Assembly: GCF_000749845.1 (NCBI RefSeq)
Contig: NZ_JQHM01000001.1
Span: forward strand, 1,426,001 to 1,490,000
Reading direction: 5' to 3'
From: Pectobacterium betavasculorum
GTDB lineage: Bacteria; Pseudomonadota; Gammaproteobacteria; Enterobacterales; Enterobacteriaceae
Length of the DNA: 64,000 nt
The notes under the pieces were generated by a model. The model was not told the origin of the DNA. It saw nothing but the letters and a program-made list of their open reading frames with translations, and ran no database searches. Of this stretch, positions 1-7,288 are shown in pieces. The number at the start of each line of letters is the position of its first letter. The first letter of the stretch is position 1. A program made the translations under genes and the position numbers.

Positions 1-97
1 TCGAATCCAGCGTGCGGCGGGTTCCCGTAACGGCGCTGCGAAATGCACCGGATACGGCTCCGCCAATAATCACGCCTATGGAAAATTCTGTGGCCAC
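1..97 (-). CDS. Phage tail tape measure protein, N-terminus (partial)
   Basis: A reading frame starts with GTG at 97 and runs off the left edge. About 32 residues are visible, beginning VATEFSIGVIIGGAVSGAF, a hydrophobic glycine/alanine-rich start typical of tape measure proteins. An AAGGA ribosome site lies about 10 bases upstream. Its place downstream of the tail-chaperone gene and its frameshifted extension is the standard one for the tape measure in myophages. The protein sets tail length and is threaded through the tail tube. Only the start is visible, so the identification rests mainly on position. Confidence 0.6.
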   Translation of the reverse strand, partial: MATEFSIGVIIGGAVSGAFRSAVTGTRRTLDS

Positions 98-139
98 GAT
101 TTATGATTCCTTTTAACGATGCGAAACAGGGACACGGAT

Positions 140-409
140 ATGGAAAATGCGCTGATGGTATGTAAAGGACTGCTGATAGCGGTATTCGGCGGGACGTATC
201 TTTATCTGCTGACAAAACTGGTTATCTATACCGTTAACAGCAGCAGTGAGCCGTTTGCCTGGGTACTGATGATTGGCGGCGGTGCTGCGCTATTATCGCT
301 GGCCCTGGCACTGGCCGCGTTTCTCCTGCAACCCGCCGTCTATCTCCTTGCCGCGCTATTTGCGGGCGTCGGTGCCTTGATTAGTCGCTATCGCCGTTCT
401 CACGTTTAA
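140..409 (+). CDS. Small hydrophobic protein encoded antisense in the tail operon
   Basis: This is an 89-residue frame from ATG 140, preceded by AGGGA with 7 bases spacing; an upstream in-frame ATG at 119 has no such site. The protein has two or three strongly hydrophobic stretches (roughly residues 8-32, 46-66 and 68-83) and a basic tail ending RYRRSHV. It lies on the opposite strand to the tail genes. It fills the roughly 280-base gap between the chaperone extension and the tape measure, where no minus-strand frame of size exists, and its 3' end overlaps the extension by about 29 bases. I do not recognise a family. A moron membrane protein (for example superinfection exclusion) is possible, but nothing in the sequence proves it is expressed. 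Confidence 0.45.
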   Translation: MENALMVCKGLLIAVFGGTYLYLLTKLVIYTVNSSSEPFAWVLMIGGGAALLSLALALAAFLLQPAVYLLAALFAGVGALISRYRRSHV

Positions 410-568
410 TCTGTTCGCTGGCTGTTTCCAGCCAGCTTTCAAACTCATCCAGATCCAGTTCGTTCAGTTCACTCGGCTGAAACCGAAACCACCTCGCCAG
501 CAGCGCCTGCGCCTGAATCAGTGTTTTCGGATGATGCAACCACCCCTGTAAGGTGCTGAAATCGTTTT
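381..568 (-). CDS. Tail assembly chaperone C-terminal extension reached by frameshift
   Basis: After the run of five A (plus-strand T 565-569) inside the upstream chaperone gene, a second minus frame continues to a stop at 381. It has no start codon of its own. It encodes about 60 residues with a tryptophan- and acid-rich, protein-like composition (LQGWLHHP, LLARWFRFQ, DLDEFESWLETA). The offset is -2 (equivalently +1) relative to the upstream frame. Tail chaperone pairs made by programmed frameshifting are conserved in tailed phages (G/GT of lambda, E/E' of P2), and a -2 shift has been described for Mu-type phages. A slip on the AAAAA tract, or a +1 at the following rare CGA codon, would both join the frames. 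The mechanism is inferred. Confidence 0.6.
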
Positions 569-786
569 TGCAACGCCAGATAGTCAGCTAAATCCATCCT
601 ATCAAAATCTTCAGGTGGCAGACCGCTGGAACGCGCAATCAGCAGGTCATCCCAGTCTTCGGCCTTATCACTGATTTTTCGTACCGCTTTGAGGTCTTTG
701 ACTTGCAAGCGGCGCAGGGACAGGGACTCCAGTTTGACGCCAGCGGCAGTGGAGTAAGGAATCGATAACGTAAAGGTTTCAGACAT
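469..786 (-). CDS. Phage tail assembly chaperone (gpE / Mu gp41-like)
   Basis: The 105-residue protein resembles the gpE / Mu gp41-like tail assembly family: a short beta-rich start (SETFTLSIPYST), then LRRLQVKDLKAVRKI and a helical acidic middle. The last 35 residues are low-complexity (Ser/Ala/Gly/Glu), as expected for the unshifted product that simply reads past the slip site. It lies between the tube gene and the tape measure, the usual position for the chaperone that coats the tape measure during tail assembly. It is separated from the upstream gene by a hairpin terminator, which could lower its expression relative to the tube. Confidence 0.75.
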   Translation of the reverse strand: MSETFTLSIPYSTAAGVKLESLSLRRLQVKDLKAVRKISDKAEDWDDLLIARSSGLPPEDFDRMDLADYLALQKRFQHLTGVVASSENTDSGAGAAGEVVSVSAE

Positions 787-875
787 GTTGATGCTCCCGA
801 TGACATTAATGTGAATTAGCGTTCAGGGGCAGTATGGCGAGGGGCAGAGAAAATCAATATTAATGGCAGTTAACG

Positions 876-906
876 AAAAAAGGAGGGAAACCTCTCCCTC
901 CTTTAT
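876..906 (-). terminator. Intrinsic terminator between tube region and tail chaperone
   Basis: On the minus strand AAAGGAGGGA pairs with TCCCTCCTTT around a short GAGGT-type loop, and the stem runs into six T residues. It lies after the 66-residue gene at 928 and before the chaperone at 786. It would cut read-through from the highly expressed capsid/sheath/tube genes into chaperone and tape measure. Confidence 0.75.
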
Positions 907-927
907 AGTTAAAAATACAGCGTTTGC

Positions 928-1128
928 TTAGTCCAGTTGCAGCACGCCATGCAGCTCAGACTCGGAATAGGCAATCAACCCGCAATACTCCGGCACGAGA
1001 GTGCCATCATTGGCTTCAAAGGCGGGAATGGTGCCATGGGTGATGGTATACGCTGGCTGGCCTTCCGATTCTGCAAACTCAGCCAGCGCCTTGATCTGCT
1101 CAGCGTTTACTACGATTTTCTCGCTCAT
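928..1128 (-). CDS. Small conserved phage protein after the tail tube
   Basis: This 66-residue acidic protein begins MSEKIVVNAEQIKALAEFAE and ends HGVLQLD. It starts six bases after the tube gene stops and reads in the same direction, so it is part of the tail operon. I do not recognise a named family. Its composition (acidic, no hydrophobic segment) fits a soluble tail-assembly or virion accessory protein. A strong terminator follows it directly. Confidence 0.65.
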   Translation of the reverse strand: MSEKIVVNAEQIKALAEFAESEGQPAYTITHGTIPAFEANDGTLVPEYCGLIAYSESELHGVLQLD

Positions 1129-1134
1129 AGTATT

Positions 1135-1659
1135 TTACCCCCCGATATTGATGCGATAGTCCGTCAGCTGGTCGATGCCGCCCACGCGGAAGATATTGGC
1201 CAGATAATCCAGCTCCAGCAGCTCTTCGCCGTCCAGTACCTGCTTCAGATAGGAACAGGTGAAGCTACTGGAGAACTCGGCGTTCTCATGCTGCTTGAAG
1301 GTTCCCAGCGGGTTCTTCTTGAACATGATGGTCATGTACGTTACCAGCGGGATTTCATCGATACGCCCCTGCGAACTGTAGCGCTCGACGCTGGAGCGGC
1401 ACTGCAACGCCAGCGTCTTGTAAGGGTTCGCCGCGCCGAGCATCGCGTCCCGATAGAACGAGTTCCACTTGATCTCGCCTTCGAGTTTGTCGAATCCGGC
1501 GGGCAGTTCAACCTTGCCCACCATCCCCAGCGCCTTATGCTCCTGCATCACCATGCTGACATCCGGCAGTTTCACCTCTTCAGCACGTCCCAGCAGGTTC
1601 ACCCCATCCAGATAGATATTGGCGTTGGTGATACGGTTCACTTCAATTTTCCCGGCCAT
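1135..1659 (-). CDS. Phage major tail tube protein (FII-like)
   Basis: The 174-residue protein resembles the P2 FII / Mu tail tube family in length and pattern: an N-terminal INxxIYLDG-type segment (TNANIYLDGVNLLGRAEEV), an ELPAGFDKLEGEIKW middle and a GDxLLELDxxxxxxRVGGxD-like end (ELLELDYLANIFRVGGID). It forms the inner tube of the contractile tail, through which DNA passes. Its start codon abuts the end of the sheath gene, so the two are coupled, as in other myophages. Confidence 0.9.
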   Translation of the reverse strand: MAGKIEVNRITNANIYLDGVNLLGRAEEVKLPDVSMVMQEHKALGMVGKVELPAGFDKLEGEIKWNSFYRDAMLGAANPYKTLALQCRSSVERYSSQGRIDEIPLVTYMTIMFKKNPLGTFKQHENAEFSSSFTCSYLKQVLDGEELLELDYLANIFRVGGIDQLTDYRINIGG

Positions 1660-3086
1660 CAGCTATTGCCCTCCAACGTGACCAGATATTCGGAGGTGAT
1701 CTCCGTCTCGAACGTCAACCGCTCTAACGGCGGTGGCGGCGTGTATTTGTAGCTCAGCAATAGGTGGCCCGCTGCCAGCTCCGTTTCCTCATTGCGTGCC
1801 GGGTCATACCAGCATTTGAAGCCCAACAGCGCACCGTCACCAATCAGCTTGCGGCCATAGCCGTTCACCGACTCGGTCAGCGCGTCGATCAACGCCTGAG
1901 TGATCGGCATATCGATGTATTGCTGGCTGAAGTAGCGGATGGACTCGTTAATCACATCACCGGTGCGCCGCACGTTCTCAAAGTTGCGCATATGGGTAAC
2001 GGTTGGCCACGCCGCACAGCGATTGCCCCACAGGCGTAGTCCGGAGCCGTAGCTGTTGAACACGGTGGTAATGCCTTGTTCGTTCAGCAGATTCACTTCA
2101 CTGTTCGGGTCGTCGATCATCGCTGATAACTGACGCTCCACGCCGGTGATGCCCAATAACTCCTGATTGGAAGACGACCACCAGAAACCTCTCTCCAGGT
2201 CGACTTTGGCACGCAACCCCGCTGCACGCTGTGACAGCGGCTCCAGCCGTTCAGCGTTGGTTTGTGCGTCATAGACCTTGACGTGCGGATAGCACAGCCG
2301 CACGCGGTCGGAACTGGTGTTGAAATTGATGGTGCCGGTCGGGCCGCGACCTGCCAGCACCTGTGCAAAGGTGGTGCCAATCGGTGCATCGATATAGGCG
2401 ATGGCATCGAGTTTGTCAGCCAGCGCAATCAGCTCCACGCTGACGCTGTTCTGGGTACAGAACACCGGTGCAATGAGGATTTTGGCAAAGAAGCCAAACT
2501 GGTTATATGTATCGTGCAGCAGCTTCATGCCGGTACGGTTCCCCGCCGCATTGACCGCGCCGATAATCTCCGCCGCCGTCACTTTGGTCGGGTCAGCGTA
2601 ATCGTAGCTGGCCAGCACCGCCTCATCCGTGGGAATGTTGTTATTCAGTCGGGTAATGACACCCGTCTGTGCATCGAGCTGGTAGTCAGTGCCGTCACTA
2701 TACGGCGTGGTTTCCAGCGACTGGCGCAACACCAAATTAGCGATGGCACGGTGTGCCAGTTGGGCTTTTCCTGTCGCGGCTGCCACCGTCACACTGACAT
2801 TATCGACATGGGTTTTATGCACGTCCGGGTCAAGCACGTTGATGACCAGCACCGTTCCCGCGCCGTGGTCATAGATAGCATCCAGCGCCTGCGGGATGGT
2901 GAAACCACTGTATTGGCTGCCGAACTGCGCCGCATCTTTCTCCGACAGGCACAGCGTGACGGTATTGACCGGCCCCGTGGGTGCGGTGCCGATGAGGCCG
3001 ATAACAGCAGATTTAACGGTTTTCACCGGACGTGCGCCGTTTTCCACCTCCGTGGTTTCGACGCCGTGTAAATAGTTAGCTGCCAC
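1659..3086 (-). CDS. Phage contractile tail sheath protein (FI / Mu L-like)
   Basis: The 475-residue protein has the features of the myophage sheath family. It begins with a HGVETTEVENGARPV segment, has a GLIGTAPTGP motif near residue 30, a central region of DAIAYIDAPIGTT type, and a C-terminal part with NVRRTGDVINESI and RxDPARNEET-like text. The sheath surrounds the tail tube and contracts to drive it through the host envelope. The length is close to Mu L (495 residues). The start overlaps the preceding small gene by 11 bases. Confidence 0.93.
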   Translation of the reverse strand: MAANYLHGVETTEVENGARPVKTVKSAVIGLIGTAPTGPVNTVTLCLSEKDAAQFGSQYSGFTIPQALDAIYDHGAGTVLVINVLDPDVHKTHVDNVSVTVAAATGKAQLAHRAIANLVLRQSLETTPYSDGTDYQLDAQTGVITRLNNNIPTDEAVLASYDYADPTKVTAAEIIGAVNAAGNRTGMKLLHDTYNQFGFFAKILIAPVFCTQNSVSVELIALADKLDAIAYIDAPIGTTFAQVLAGRGPTGTINFNTSSDRVRLCYPHVKVYDAQTNAERLEPLSQRAAGLRAKVDLERGFWWSSSNQELLGITGVERQLSAMIDDPNSEVNLLNEQGITTVFNSYGSGLRLWGNRCAAWPTVTHMRNFENVRRTGDVINESIRYFSQQYIDMPITQALIDALTESVNGYGRKLIGDGALLGFKCWYDPARNEETELAAGHLLLSYKYTPPPPLERLTFETEITSEYLVTLEGNS

Positions 3087-3300
3087 TGTTCACCTCCGTT
3101 TTCTCTTCACCGGCATTTTTACGGCGGGCAGCGGATACGGCGACGACATCCGGCTCGGCGTGTAAATGCTTCAGCGCGACCAGGGTTTTGACGTAGTCGT
3201 GCGCCTCCGGGAGTTCAACCACAGTGTCTGGCCACAGCAGCACCTCAGTGCCGTCAGCCAGCGTGACGCCGCTGGATGGGCCGGTATAACGGTATTTCAT
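3076..3300 (-). CDS. Mu gp38-like small protein
   Basis: This 74-residue protein (MKYRYTGPSSGVTL start; a lysine/glutamate-rich tail) lies immediately before the sheath gene, the position of Mu gp38. The N-terminal half could form a small beta barrel and the C-terminal 25 residues look disordered. It overlaps both neighbours by a few bases, so it is translated within the tail operon. Its function in Mu is not established. It is assigned by position and size. Confidence 0.65.
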   Translation of the reverse strand: MKYRYTGPSSGVTLADGTEVLLWPDTVVELPEAHDYVKTLVALKHLHAEPDVVAVSAARRKNAGEEKTEVNSGS

Positions 3301-3764
3301 GATTCGCTTTCCTCATAGTTGACCAGGGACAGTAACGGCCCATCGGATAAATCGGTGTCTTCCAACTGGACGGATTCGGTGGAGAAATCCAGCGCGTACT
3401 GCCACAGCCCGCCGACATTGCCCAGGAACACATCACGCACCAGCCAAATTTTGCGGCGGCAGTTCGGCGGTTTGTAACCGCACAGCACCCGACGCACGAC
3501 ATCGAGCACCGCTACCGCGCCCTGACGACCGTTCAACTGACGGAACACCACGGTGGTGTTCAGGGTAATGGTGTGCGACTGCATCACCGCGCCGACATCT
3601 TCCGGCTTGCCAAAGCGGGAACCGGCGTAACTCACCAGTACCGCGCCAACCGGATGATTAAGGCGAAAGTCAGCAGGCTTTTCCGGGAAATACTCAATCT
3701 GTAGCTGAGGCAGTTTTTCCTTCAGACGAGCGACAACCGCTTCGATAACCGGATTAACATCCAT
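3297..3764 (-). CDS. Mu gp37-like protein (DUF1834)
   Basis: The 155-residue protein begins MDVNPVIEAVVARLKEKLPQ and carries QSHTITLNTTVVFRQLNG and a conserved LVRDVFLGNVGGLWQYALDF region, as in the DUF1834 / gp37 family of Mu-like phages. It occupies the gp37 position between gp36-like and gp38-like genes, with an ATG overlapping the previous stop. The family is thought to take part in connecting head and tail (terminator-type proteins), but I know of no direct assignment. Confidence 0.78.
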   Translation of the reverse strand: MDVNPVIEAVVARLKEKLPQLQIEYFPEKPADFRLNHPVGAVLVSYAGSRFGKPEDVGAVMQSHTITLNTTVVFRQLNGRQGAVAVLDVVRRVLCGYKPPNCRRKIWLVRDVFLGNVGGLWQYALDFSTESVQLEDTDLSDGPLLSLVNYEESES

Positions 3765-4210
3765 CAGTATTTCTCCAGCATGCCGTCATGACCGCCAAAG
3801 GTTGGCCGACGCGCCCGTACCCGAAACTCGCCGGATTCCGGTACATCCTGACGGGTTGACGGTAAGGCCAGCGTCAGCTTCGCATCACGGATCTCCACCA
3901 GTTGACGCGTGGCCACTTTGTTGTCGTCTTTGACCGTATCCGGCATCGTCCCTTCCGGGCGACGGGCATATAATCGATAGCGGGTCAGCGTGACCGCAAT
4001 GTCGCGTAGCACGGTGGGGATTTCAGTCAGCGGCAGGGTGTAACGCCCGCGCAAATGGGCGTCGATCAGCTCATCGGCGTAGCGAATGCAACTGTCCACT
4101 ACCGTAGTGTTAACCGGAGGTGGCGCATCAAATCCCACCGTTTCATTGGTCAACTGGATCAGCGTGGACTCCGGCACCTGTTCCAGTAAATCCGCCAACG
4201 TGCAATACAT
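3764..4210 (-). CDS. Mu gp36-like protein (DUF1320)
   Basis: The 148-residue protein begins MYCTLADLLEQVPESTLIQLTNE and has IRYADELIDAHLRGRYTLPL followed by LRDIAVTLTRYRLYARR, the hallmark helices of DUF1320 (Mu gp36). Such proteins are head-completion or connector components at the neck. It starts two bases from the preceding gene and overlaps the next, in the strict Mu order. Confidence 0.85.
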   Translation of the reverse strand: MYCTLADLLEQVPESTLIQLTNETVGFDAPPPVNTTVVDSCIRYADELIDAHLRGRYTLPLTEIPTVLRDIAVTLTRYRLYARRPEGTMPDTVKDDNKVATRQLVEIRDAKLTLALPSTRQDVPESGEFRVRARRPTFGGHDGMLEKY

Positions 4211-4212
4211 GG

Positions 4213-4551
4213 CTACACCCCGCGCAGGATGCGGATGACGTCACCTTCGGCGAGGGCTGCATCCAGTGCGATACCATTTGATACGCCCGTTTCTGTCAGT
4301 AGAACGGCTCGGGCGGACTCGTCGGACTGGACAGACATACCACGCCCGACAGCCGCACCGGCTTCCACGGCAACGATACCCAGCACATTAACCGGCACGG
4401 CGTCACCCGTGGCACCATCCACCTCGGCAACGCCCAATGCGGCAGCACCTGCCTGACACGGTGCGTTATCCGCGCCGACAAAACGCTGCTGTGCCAGGGC
4501 AGCAGTAGCCAGAACCGTGGTGGTCAGAATGACCTGTTGTGTGGCTCCCAT
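4213..4551 (-). CDS. Capsid decoration-type protein (DUF2190-like)
   Basis: The 112-residue alanine- and glycine-rich protein has the periodic beta pattern of DUF2190 capsid cement/decoration proteins: QQRFVGADNAPCQAGAAALG, then VNVLGIVAVEAGAAVGRGM and a VIRILRGV end. It directly follows the major capsid gene, the usual place for a decoration protein that stabilises the expanded head (Mu gp35 position). It could also be a minor head-fibre subunit. Confidence 0.65.
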   Translation of the reverse strand: MGATQQVILTTTVLATAALAQQRFVGADNAPCQAGAAALGVAEVDGATGDAVPVNVLGIVAVEAGAAVGRGMSVQSDESARAVLLTETGVSNGIALDAALAEGDVIRILRGV

Positions 4552-4561
4552 AATGCCCCCG

Positions 4562-5497
4562 TTATTTCAGGATATTGGTGATGAGATACCCGGCATCGCC
4601 GCCAACTACCGCGACTTTGTAGATATCGGTGAAACGCACGTAAGAGACTTTGCCGCCCACGCCCGGATATTTGTCAGAAACAGGCATCCCTTTGCGGCGG
4701 AAGGTGTAGCCGAACGACGGTTCGTTTTCGTCCGCGCTTTCCGTATCTGGCTGTGGTGGTGAAACGTAGTGCAGCATCAGGTTGTCAGCCCAGACATCGA
4801 TAGCGGCTTTCTTACTGTCCGGGCTAGACACCGGTTCACCGATCAGCACCTTATTGATTTGGAAAATGTCTTGCAGGATTTCCGCTGTGATCCGTTTACG
4901 CTCGTTAGCCCCAATTTGTGCCTGAATCGCTGGGTGATAGCGCAATGCTGACATGACGCTGGCGCCCATCGTCATCAGATTCGGGCGTAAGCCCGTTGCG
5001 TTACGGACAGCTTCGATACCCGCTTCAATCGCGGTGACGGGCTCACCCTTGCCATTTCCCCAGCGTTCTGCGGCGGCCAGCGCTTTTTTCGAGCCAGCCA
5101 GATAGACCTTCGGGTCTTGCGCCAACCGGGCGGCATACAGTTCACGTTTCAGATTGACGCCGTTGGTCGCACGACGAATGGCTTTTGCCTCTTCGTTGAA
5201 CAACGACTCGGCCTGTTCGCGGTAGTCGACCGGCGCGGCCAAATCATGCTCATTGAGCACCAAATCCATCGAACTGGACTTCTCACGTAGCAGAACGTTA
5301 CTTTCTGCCCCGACCGCACGTTCGGTGTCGTATTCAACGAATGCGCCTTTACCAAAAAGCGGCACCACAATGCCTTCCTTTTCCACCTGAACGATGGGGA
5401 AGATGCTCTCACCGATAAACGCGGCATTCTTGTAACCCCGTGCCACACTGGTCAGCACCGGGTCAACGACGCGTTTACCTCTTAAATAATCAGACAT
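4562..5497 (-). CDS. Phage major capsid protein
   Basis: The 311-residue protein begins MSDYLRGKRVVDPVLTSVARGY and contains FVEYDTERAVGAESNVLLRE and a C-terminal VSYVRFTDIYKVAVVGGDAGYLI, as in HK97-fold major head proteins of Mu-like phages. Length and position match Mu T (305 residues). It follows the protease/scaffold gene with a 36-base gap and precedes the decoration gene. It would form the icosahedral head. Confidence 0.85.
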   Translation of the reverse strand: MSDYLRGKRVVDPVLTSVARGYKNAAFIGESIFPIVQVEKEGIVVPLFGKGAFVEYDTERAVGAESNVLLREKSSSMDLVLNEHDLAAPVDYREQAESLFNEEAKAIRRATNGVNLKRELYAARLAQDPKVYLAGSKKALAAAERWGNGKGEPVTAIEAGIEAVRNATGLRPNLMTMGASVMSALRYHPAIQAQIGANERKRITAEILQDIFQINKVLIGEPVSSPDSKKAAIDVWADNLMLHYVSPPQPDTESADENEPSFGYTFRRKGMPVSDKYPGVGGKVSYVRFTDIYKVAVVGGDAGYLITNILK

Positions 5498-5533
5498 GAT
5501 GTCTCCTTTTCTTACGGTTACGGATTGCTGCGG

Positions 5534-6643
5534 TTACAGGCAGCGAGCGACAGCGGCGTCGTAGCTAATGCCTTCTTTCTTCGCCAGTGCCGTGGCTTTT
5601 TGGTGCAGTGCCAGGCGCTCAGGATCGGCTTCAGCAAATTCCACTGACGTCGTGGTGAGATCGACGTTGACGCGATCTTTGGTGGCGTGCTCACTGAAAT
5701 CCAGTACAGGTGTCGCACCGCCTAACAGTTCCTTAAACGCGCTGGCCAGCGGCTTTTTCACCTCACCTTCGGCGAACTCAACCGGCTGCTCGCCTTTGGA
5801 GACTTCATCCAGCAGCGCCACGACAACCGCTTTTGCGGCTGGCACCAAGCGGCCTTCCGTCACCAGTTTTTCTGCAAAGGCAACGTTGCCGGTATGCACC
5901 GTTTCCTGCCGCTGCTTCGCATCAGCAGCCAGTCGGGTGGCGGCGTCTGCCTTCAGGCGGGCGTTCTCGACCTGCAGGGCCTCAATTTCTTCTTTGGTCA
6001 CAGTGGTGTCCTCATGGGTAGATGTGGGATTAGCGGGGTTGGGTTCCTGAAATGCTGGGTCGGTTTGTACGGTTTTGTCCTCCCGCATCGCTTCATCACG
6101 CAGCGTGTCGAGTTGCCACGACGGCAGGACGCTATCGGCGTCTTCCATGCCGAATTTGCTGATGATGAATTCACGCAGGCGACTGAACAGGCTGGCGCTG
6201 GTCATCATTCCCCAGTCGGCGAACTCGACCACGCCATCTTCCTGTTCATTGAAGGCTACCTGCCTCAACCCCTTAATCGACGGCGGCTGTGCACCGAGGA
6301 ACCCTACATGGCGCAGATAGAGCGTGCCGGGCTTAGGATTATTGGGTGAATCAGGCAGGTAGAACGAGGCGGAAACCTTCTTGTAACGGCCTGCATCCAC
6401 CAGTTCGGCGAACTGTGGATCGACCTGCTTAGGCTCAGCCAGCAAATCGCCGCCGCTGGTTGACAATGAAGCCACCCAGCCATAGGCCGGAGCATCCGCT
6501 TTAGGGTGGCCGATCACCATCGGGGCCTCATGCACCGCCGGATCATAAGCCGCCGCACACGCGACCAAATCAGCAGGCGTGAACGGCAATTTCGTGCCGT
6601 GCATATCGGTATGGGTGCCGGATTTAAAAATGTGGAGTGGCAT
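5534..6643 (-). CDS. Mu I-like prohead protease/scaffold
   Basis: The 369-residue protein begins MPLHIFKSGTHTDMHG and has PMVIGHPKADAPAYGWV and VDAGRYKKVSASFYLPDSP, hallmarks of the Mu I protease family (the catalytic Ser-His is usually placed in this half). Residues about 215-260 are a glutamate- and alanine-rich helical stretch (EIEALQVENARLKADAA) resembling a scaffold. In Mu the shorter internal product Z, made from the same gene, is the scaffold; an internal start is possible here but not proved. The gene is first in the capsid block and follows a 195-base gap. Confidence 0.85.
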   Translation of the reverse strand: MPLHIFKSGTHTDMHGTKLPFTPADLVACAAAYDPAVHEAPMVIGHPKADAPAYGWVASLSTSGGDLLAEPKQVDPQFAELVDAGRYKKVSASFYLPDSPNNPKPGTLYLRHVGFLGAQPPSIKGLRQVAFNEQEDGVVEFADWGMMTSASLFSRLREFIISKFGMEDADSVLPSWQLDTLRDEAMREDKTVQTDPAFQEPNPANPTSTHEDTTVTKEEIEALQVENARLKADAATRLAADAKQRQETVHTGNVAFAEKLVTEGRLVPAAKAVVVALLDEVSKGEQPVEFAEGEVKKPLASAFKELLGGATPVLDFSEHATKDRVNVDLTTTSVEFAEADPERLALHQKATALAKKEGISYDAAVARCL

Positions 6644-6806
6644 AGTGCTGTCCCAGTTTGGAAAACTCAGGACAGTGTCAACGGAACCGTTAAAGTTGGC
6701 TGTTAACCCCCATTAAGAAAAACGGGGAGCAAAGCCGGTTTGGTGTGGTGGGAATAGTGCGGCTGTAAAGCCTTTATAAAGGAATTTAAGCCATTTTTCA
6801 GGATAG

Positions 6807-6832
6807 GCGGCACATTGGCTTAACTGTGCCGC
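6807..6832 (-). terminator. Hairpin between gpG-like and I-like genes
   Basis: GCGGCACA pairs perfectly with TGTGCCGC around a 10-base loop, six bases after the gpG-like stop on the minus strand. No T-tract follows, so it may be a weak terminator or a 3' stability element. The rest of the 195-base gap (6644-6838) holds no ORF. In Mu a late promoter lies just before I, and one may be here, but I cannot point to convincing promoter boxes. Confidence 0.35.
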
Positions 6833-6838
6833 GTGAAA

Positions 6839-7288
6839 TCAACGCTGCGCCGCAGATTCAAGATGACGTTGGACGGTGTCCAGCACCGAATTGACCGCAT
6901 CGGGTTGCAGATTGCCGTCTTCATCCATCGGCAGATAGGGACGGGCGGGCAGCTCGACGGATTCATTGCGCCCGGTCTTACCGCCAAACTGGTGAATAGC
7001 AGCGTAGACGGTATTGGTGCCGATCATCGCCGTGCTGGAATCATATTCGGTTGACACCGAACCTTGCAACTGCCCGGTTTTGCGCAGCGTCTGGCCGTCT
7101 CGCTCTTCCGCCGCCTGTGATACAACCCATTCAGGCCGTCCGGTCTCGTCAAAATTGATATCGGTTTCCGCGTGCAGCGTGCCTGCAATCTTGCGCATCG
7201 CCGGGGTCATGTCCGTTGCGGCACTCTCCAGCGCACGCAGTCCACGACGCAGATCGCTGTCGTTAATCGTGATGCTGACGGTACTCAT
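6839..7288 (-). CDS. Phage virion morphogenesis protein (Mu G-like)
   Basis: The 149-residue protein shows the gpG/phage virion morphogenesis family layout: N-terminal INDSDLRRGLRALESAA, WVVSQAAEERDGQTLRKTGQL in the middle and the conserved AAIHQFGGKTGR followed by ELPARPYLPM. In Mu G is required for particle assembly (tail completion/neck). The start overlaps the F-like gene by 4 bases. Confidence 0.88.
   Translation of the reverse strand: MSTVSITINDSDLRRGLRALESAATDMTPAMRKIAGTLHAETDINFDETGRPEWVVSQAAEERDGQTLRKTGQLQGSVSTEYDSSTAMIGTNTVYAAIHQFGGKTGRNESVELPARPYLPMDEDGNLQPDAVNSVLDTVQRHLESAAQR

Noticed and set aside
937-1752. 271-codon plus-strand open frame opposite the tail tube gene
   Set aside because: It runs antisense through the tube and small-protein genes, has no ribosome site and a protein unlike any family. 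It is a shadow of the coding bias of the tube gene.
2262-3071. 269-codon plus-strand open frame opposite the tail sheath gene
   Set aside because: Antisense shadow of the sheath, which is well supported by family features.
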